Below the pieces are notes generated by a model. That model had not been told where the DNA came from. It was given only the letters and a program-made list of their open reading frames with translations, and did not search any database. Below are positions 22,123-24,682 of a DNA stretch of 24,682 nt, piece by piece (the stretch's first letter is position 1; each line of letters opens with the position of its first letter). The translations under genes were made by a program, and so were the position numbers. The stretch covers positions 1-24,682 of the forward strand of contig CAKQGD010000025.1 in NCBI GenBank assembly GCA_934232845.1, written 5' to 3'. The stretch comes from an uncultured Oscillospiraceae bacterium. GTDB lineage: Bacteria > Bacillota > Clostridia > Oscillospirales > Ruminococcaceae.

Positions 22123-23151
22123 TCAGCGGGAAGAGATTGCCTTGGGGGTATAGCGGCGGACAGCGGCTTCGTTGATCGACAGGCCGATTTCATCCGCCCA
22201 GCCGAGCACAAGGGTGCGGTAATCGTCCGCAGAGACAATCTGCACCAGCGTTTTTCTGCTGTTTTCAAAGGCGGAGCCGTCTCCCAGCAGATCATGCACC
22301 TCGAAGAGAACGGCATGCGTGTCGCTCTCAAATGTCTGAAGGGTATCCTGCTCGGCCTCAAAGACCTGATCGAGAAGGCCGGCGGGATAGCCGGAGGACT
22401 CGCGGGCCACGAGTCTTTCGTAGGTGCTTTCCGTGTAGACGAGGGCCGCCTGTTCGGGCGTAACGGACTGTGTGCGGGCGTATTCCTCCACCATCAGGGA
22501 GAGAAGGCTTTCCCCTGCCTCGGCGCGGGCTGTATATTCCGAGAACAGAGCCTTTGCCTCGGTCAGCTTCTCTTCGTCAAGTCCCGAAAGAGAGATGGGC
22601 AGCATGGCGACGCGGCGGTAATTTTCCTGATAATAGTCGAGCAGTTCCTGCTCGGGAATTTCTTTTTCGCCGCCTTTGCCATAGAGAAAGTCCTGCAGAA
22701 CGACGCTCTTTTTATTGTTGAGGATGACCGCTTCGACCGATGTGCGGGAAATGCCGTAGCGCTGCATCTCATCGCCGTAATTGATCCAAAGGGTGTCGGC
22801 GGAGTTGGAGACCTCAGCCAGAGCGGTCTCGTCGAGCGTCAGGCCGTATTCGGAAAATTTAGCCTCCACGGCGGCATGGGCACGCAGCATGTCCTTGGCG
22901 CGTGCGGTGATCCAGTCCGATGCGTCGGTGCCGTCGATCTTCTGATCGAGCGCATTCTTGAGCGGATCTTCGACATAGTTGTAGGCGTCGTTGTGCGCGG
23001 TTACAATATAATAGATATAGATGCCGGCGGGCAGCTCGGTATCGCCGTACGCTGCGGCGACAGTGGTGTCCTTGCCCGTGGTGCAGCCGGACAGGGCGCC
23101 GAGTGTGAGACAAAGCGCCAGCAGCAGCGCCAGAACGCAAATTTTTTTCAT
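22123..23151 (-). CDS. SurA/PrsA-like lipoprotein foldase relative
   Basis: The 342-residue protein has a lipoprotein signal KKICVLALLLALCLTLGALSGC with lipobox LSGC. The following region resembles the SurA_N/PrsA chaperone domain: AGIYIYYIVTAHNDAYNYV, then a helix bundle with KDMLRAHAAVEAKFSEYGLTL. The C-terminal half (EEYARTQSVTPEQA, DTHAVLFEVHDLL) has the remains of a parvulin-like pattern but not a clear PpiC core. It probably assists folding of exported proteins, or is a degenerate foldase; isomerase activity is doubtful. The ATG at 23151 is preceded by AAGGAGGAACC, a strong binding site. It diverges from sleB, with about 155 bases between. Confidence 0.75.
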   Translation of the reverse strand: MKKICVLALLLALCLTLGALSGCTTGKDTTVAAAYGDTELPAGIYIYYIVTAHNDAYNYVEDPLKNALDQKIDGTDASDWITARAKDMLRAHAAVEAKFSEYGLTLDETALAEVSNSADTLWINYGDEMQRYGISRTSVEAVILNNKKSVVLQDFLYGKGGEKEIPEQELLDYYQENYRRVAMLPISLSGLDEEKLTEAKALFSEYTARAEAGESLLSLMVEEYARTQSVTPEQAALVYTESTYERLVARESSGYPAGLLDQVFEAEQDTLQTFESDTHAVLFEVHDLLGDGSAFENSRKTLVQIVSADDYRTLVLGWADEIGLSINEAAVRRYTPKAISSR

Positions 23152-23245
23152 GATGGTTCCTCCTTACGATGCGTTGCCGCCCCATAGCAGGGCGAAACAT
23201 ACATCGCTATTATATCCACTTTTTCCTCCAAAGTCCAGCAAAAAC

Positions 23246-23275
23246 GGATAAACTGCGCCGCGCCTGCAAAAACTA
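23246..23275 (+). promoter_or_regulatory. Weak candidate forespore sigma-G promoter for sleB
   Basis: GGATA (23246-23250) and AAAACTA (23269-23275) with 18 bases between loosely resemble a sigma-G -35/-10 pair. It lies 31 bases before the sleB ATG, where forespore expression would be expected. The match is imperfect and no vegetative promoter is obvious. Confidence 0.25.
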
Positions 23276-23306
23276 CCCGCAGAAATGCAAAAAAGGCGGG
23301 AAGAGA

Positions 23307-24179
23307 ATGAGAAGAAGCAGAGGTTTGATGCGGGTTGCCGCGCTTATGCTTGCGGCGGCCTCCGTATTCGCGGCGGCGGGAACAAGAGCCGTTCCGGCGC
23401 TGTCGCAGATGGGCTCGCGGGGGAGTCAGGTGCGCCGCGTACAGCAGCGCCTGATCTCTCTGGGCTATCTCGACGGTACGGCGGACGGCGTGTTCGGCAC
23501 CAAGACGCAGGCCGCTCTGACACGGTTTCAGTCGGACAAGGGACTTGACGCGGACGGCGTGGCCGGGGTAGTGACGCTGACGGCGCTTGACTTTGTGTTT
23601 CGGCAGGGAGACAGCGGAGAGGACGTTGCCGCCATACAGAAAAAGCTCTCTGTGCTGGGCTATTACACGGGCGCGGCGGATGGAATTTTCGGCAGTGCGA
23701 CGGCGGCGGCCGTGCGGTCCTTTCAGGCGGCGAACGGTTTGACACAGGACTCCGTCGTCGGATTTGCGACGGCAAAAAAGCTGTATTCCTCCTCTGCGGT
23801 GCGAAAATCCTCTTCCCAGCCCTATCGGGACAACGACTATGAGCTGCTGGCCCGCATCATCAGCGCCGAGGCGCGCGGCGAGCCGTACCGGGGACAGGTG
23901 GCGGTCGGGGCCGTCGTGCTTAACCGTGTAAAGCACCCGTCTTTTCCCGACACGGTGGCGGGGGTGATCTATCAGAACGGTGCGTTCACGGCCATTACGG
24001 ACGGACAGATTCACGAAGAAGTCTATGAGAGTTCGTACCGGGCCGCACGCGAAGCGCTGGCGGGTTCGGATCCCACCGGCGGTGCGATCTACTATTATAA
24101 TCCGGACAAGACCTCGAACCGATGGATTCGCTCCAGAACGGTGATCGCAGCGATCGGAAATCACCTGTTTTGTTCGTGA
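23307..24179 (+). CDS. sleB: Spore cortex-lytic enzyme SleB
   Basis: This 290-residue protein is a SleB-type cortex-lytic transglycosylase that cuts spore cortex peptidoglycan at muramic-delta-lactam sites during germination. It has an N-terminal signal peptide (VAALMLAAASVFAAAG), two tandem peptidoglycan-binding domains (about 36-94: GSQVRRVQQRL, TADGVFGTKTQAALTRFQ; about 103-160: EDVAAIQKKL, AADGIFGSATAAAVRSFQ), and a C-terminal hydrolase domain (about 178-290) with ISAEARGEPYRGQVAVGAVVLNRVKHPSFPDT, the catalytic Glu being the one in SAEARGE (E188 probably), and YYYNPDKTSNRW. Classical Bacillus SleB has one binding domain, so the second is an extra. No ypeB gene follows. The ATG at 23307 is chosen because MRRSRGL fits a signal start; the binding site is weak. 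Confidence 0.93.
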   Translation: MRRSRGLMRVAALMLAAASVFAAAGTRAVPALSQMGSRGSQVRRVQQRLISLGYLDGTADGVFGTKTQAALTRFQSDKGLDADGVAGVVTLTALDFVFRQGDSGEDVAAIQKKLSVLGYYTGAADGIFGSATAAAVRSFQAANGLTQDSVVGFATAKKLYSSSAVRKSSSQPYRDNDYELLARIISAEARGEPYRGQVAVGAVVLNRVKHPSFPDTVAGVIYQNGAFTAITDGQIHEEVYESSYRAAREALAGSDPTGGAIYYYNPDKTSNRWIRSRTVIAAIGNHLFCS

Positions 24180-24346
24180 AATGCCGCGAAACGGGAAATG
24201 CGTCAAAATCAGAAGCCCGCGATTTCTAAAAAACGCACAGGCGGATTTCCACCGGCGTGTTCGCTTCTCTGTACCGTGCAAAAAACGTTCCTCTCTGTGC
24301 GCAGAAGAGAACCGAAAACACTTAGGCGGTCGTCACGGTGCCGCAG

Positions 24347-24384
24347 CGCCTTCCTTTTTCTTTGGAAAAAGGGAGGCGTTTTTT
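24347..24384 (+). terminator. Intrinsic terminator downstream of sleB
   Basis: Fourteen bases at 24347-24360 (CGCCTTCCTTTTTC) pair with 24365-24378 (GAAAAAGGGAGGCG) with one wobble and a 4-base loop, followed by six T. It lies 168 bases after the sleB stop; 24180-24346 otherwise shows no gene. A short ACGGCGGC/GCCGC hairpin follows at about 24393-24410. Confidence 0.88.
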
Positions 24385-24487
24385 ATTTTAAAAACGGCGG
24401 CTTCGCCGCAAAACGCAGTCTGTCTGCGGTTTGTAATTGTGGATCGGGTGAAAATCTCACGCAAAAGACAAAACGGCGAAAAAAAAA

Positions 24488-24511
24488 AATAATGACAAAC
24501 CTGTCATTATT
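24488..24511. repeat. Inverted repeat upstream of the right-edge promoter
   Basis: AATAATGACA (24488-24497) and TGTCATTATT (24502-24511) are perfect complements around a 4-base centre. AATGACA occurs again as a direct copy at 24532-24538. It lies 45 bases upstream of the -35 of the next promoter and may be an operator. Confidence 0.5.
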
Positions 24512-24555
24512 ATGTTAAACTTATAAAAAAAAATGACAACAAATTAAAATAATGG

Positions 24556-24584
24556 TTGCAATATGGAAATTTTGCTGTTATATT
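24556..24584 (+). promoter_or_regulatory. Strong promoter at the right edge
   Basis: TTGCAA (24556-24561) and TATATT (24579-24584) are separated by exactly 17 bases in a very AT-rich context. The predicted start near 24591 leads into a GC-rich sequence. Confidence 0.7.
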
Positions 24585-24590
24585 TTGTAA

Positions 24591-24682
24591 CAAGGACGAA
24601 AGCGCGGAGGAGAGACGCGCTCCGGGCCGGCAAAGGGTTCCGGGCGGTCGGAGAGTCCGCCCGGCAGCCTCGAAAAAATTTT
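24591..24682 (+). other. GC-rich, hairpin-forming transcript start (leader or ncRNA), truncated
   Basis: The transcript begun near 24591 has AGCGCG/CGCGCT (24601-24621, 9-base loop) and CCGGGCGG/CCGCCCGG (24640-24664, 9-base loop), then CAGCCTCGAAAAAATTTT to the window end. No start codon with a binding site is seen. It may be the 5' leader of a gene beyond the edge (a riboswitch or T-box-type leader) or a small RNA. I did not find conserved motifs of TPP, SAM, FMN, glycine, cobalamin or T-box elements in the visible part. The type is unassigned. Confidence 0.4.

Noticed and set aside
24594..24682. A T-box, TPP, SAM, FMN, glycine or cobalamin riboswitch at the right edge
   Set aside because: None of the conserved core strings of these classes is seen in the visible 90 bases; the element is left unassigned.

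Overview
The window looks like a chromosomal segment of an anaerobic, spore-forming Firmicute, most likely a gut-type clostridium of the Oscillospiraceae/Ruminococcaceae kind. The evidence is a SleB spore-cortex lytic enzyme, a PerR-like repressor next to rubrerythrin, single-chain glycyl-tRNA synthetase, AGGAGG-type ribosome binding sites, TTGACA/TATAAT promoters and many intrinsic terminators. The genus cannot be named from this sequence. No phage, insertion sequence, CRISPR array, tRNA or rRNA was seen.

Region 1 (1-5.4 kb): the tail of an unidentified gene, a GNAT acetyltransferase, a cytoplasmic-type Cu/Zn superoxide dismutase, then a restriction-modification pair. The pair is a PD-(D/E)XK endonuclease with a K-x3-RER motif like the CCGG-type enzymes, convergent with an amino-methyltransferase that carries an N-terminal MerR/excisionase-like HTH. 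An unrecognised membrane protein with paired cysteines follows.

Region 2 (5.4-13.9 kb), the most unusual part: a two-gene operon of a 3-alpha-hydroxysteroid-dehydrogenase-like SDR and a small NTF2/SnoaL protein whose Tyr and Asp are spaced as in ketosteroid isomerase. After it come a TetR regulator, a membrane-anchored SGNH hydrolase, a 598-residue protein with two SGNH domains and two membrane segments behind a near-consensus promoter with a palindromic operator at its start site, and a 1065-residue fatty acyl-AMP ligase - acyl carrier protein - thioester reductase. The last looks like a self-contained machine that activates a fatty or other carboxylic acid and releases it as an aldehyde or alcohol. 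With the surface SGNH enzymes it may form an undescribed lipid or envelope-modification pathway (inference).

Region 3 (14-20.3 kb), mostly housekeeping: a small membrane protein overlapping a YbjQ-family gene, rplM-rpsI, a leftward glyQS-alr-marR gene string, and a rightward perR-rbr operon with a perfect 9-1-9 inverted repeat just downstream of its promoter.

Region 4 (20.5-24.7 kb): two leftward lipoproteins (a GLUG-like repeat protein and a SurA/PrsA-like foldase relative), rightward sleB, and at the right edge a strong promoter leading into a GC-rich, hairpin-forming transcript cut off by the window end.
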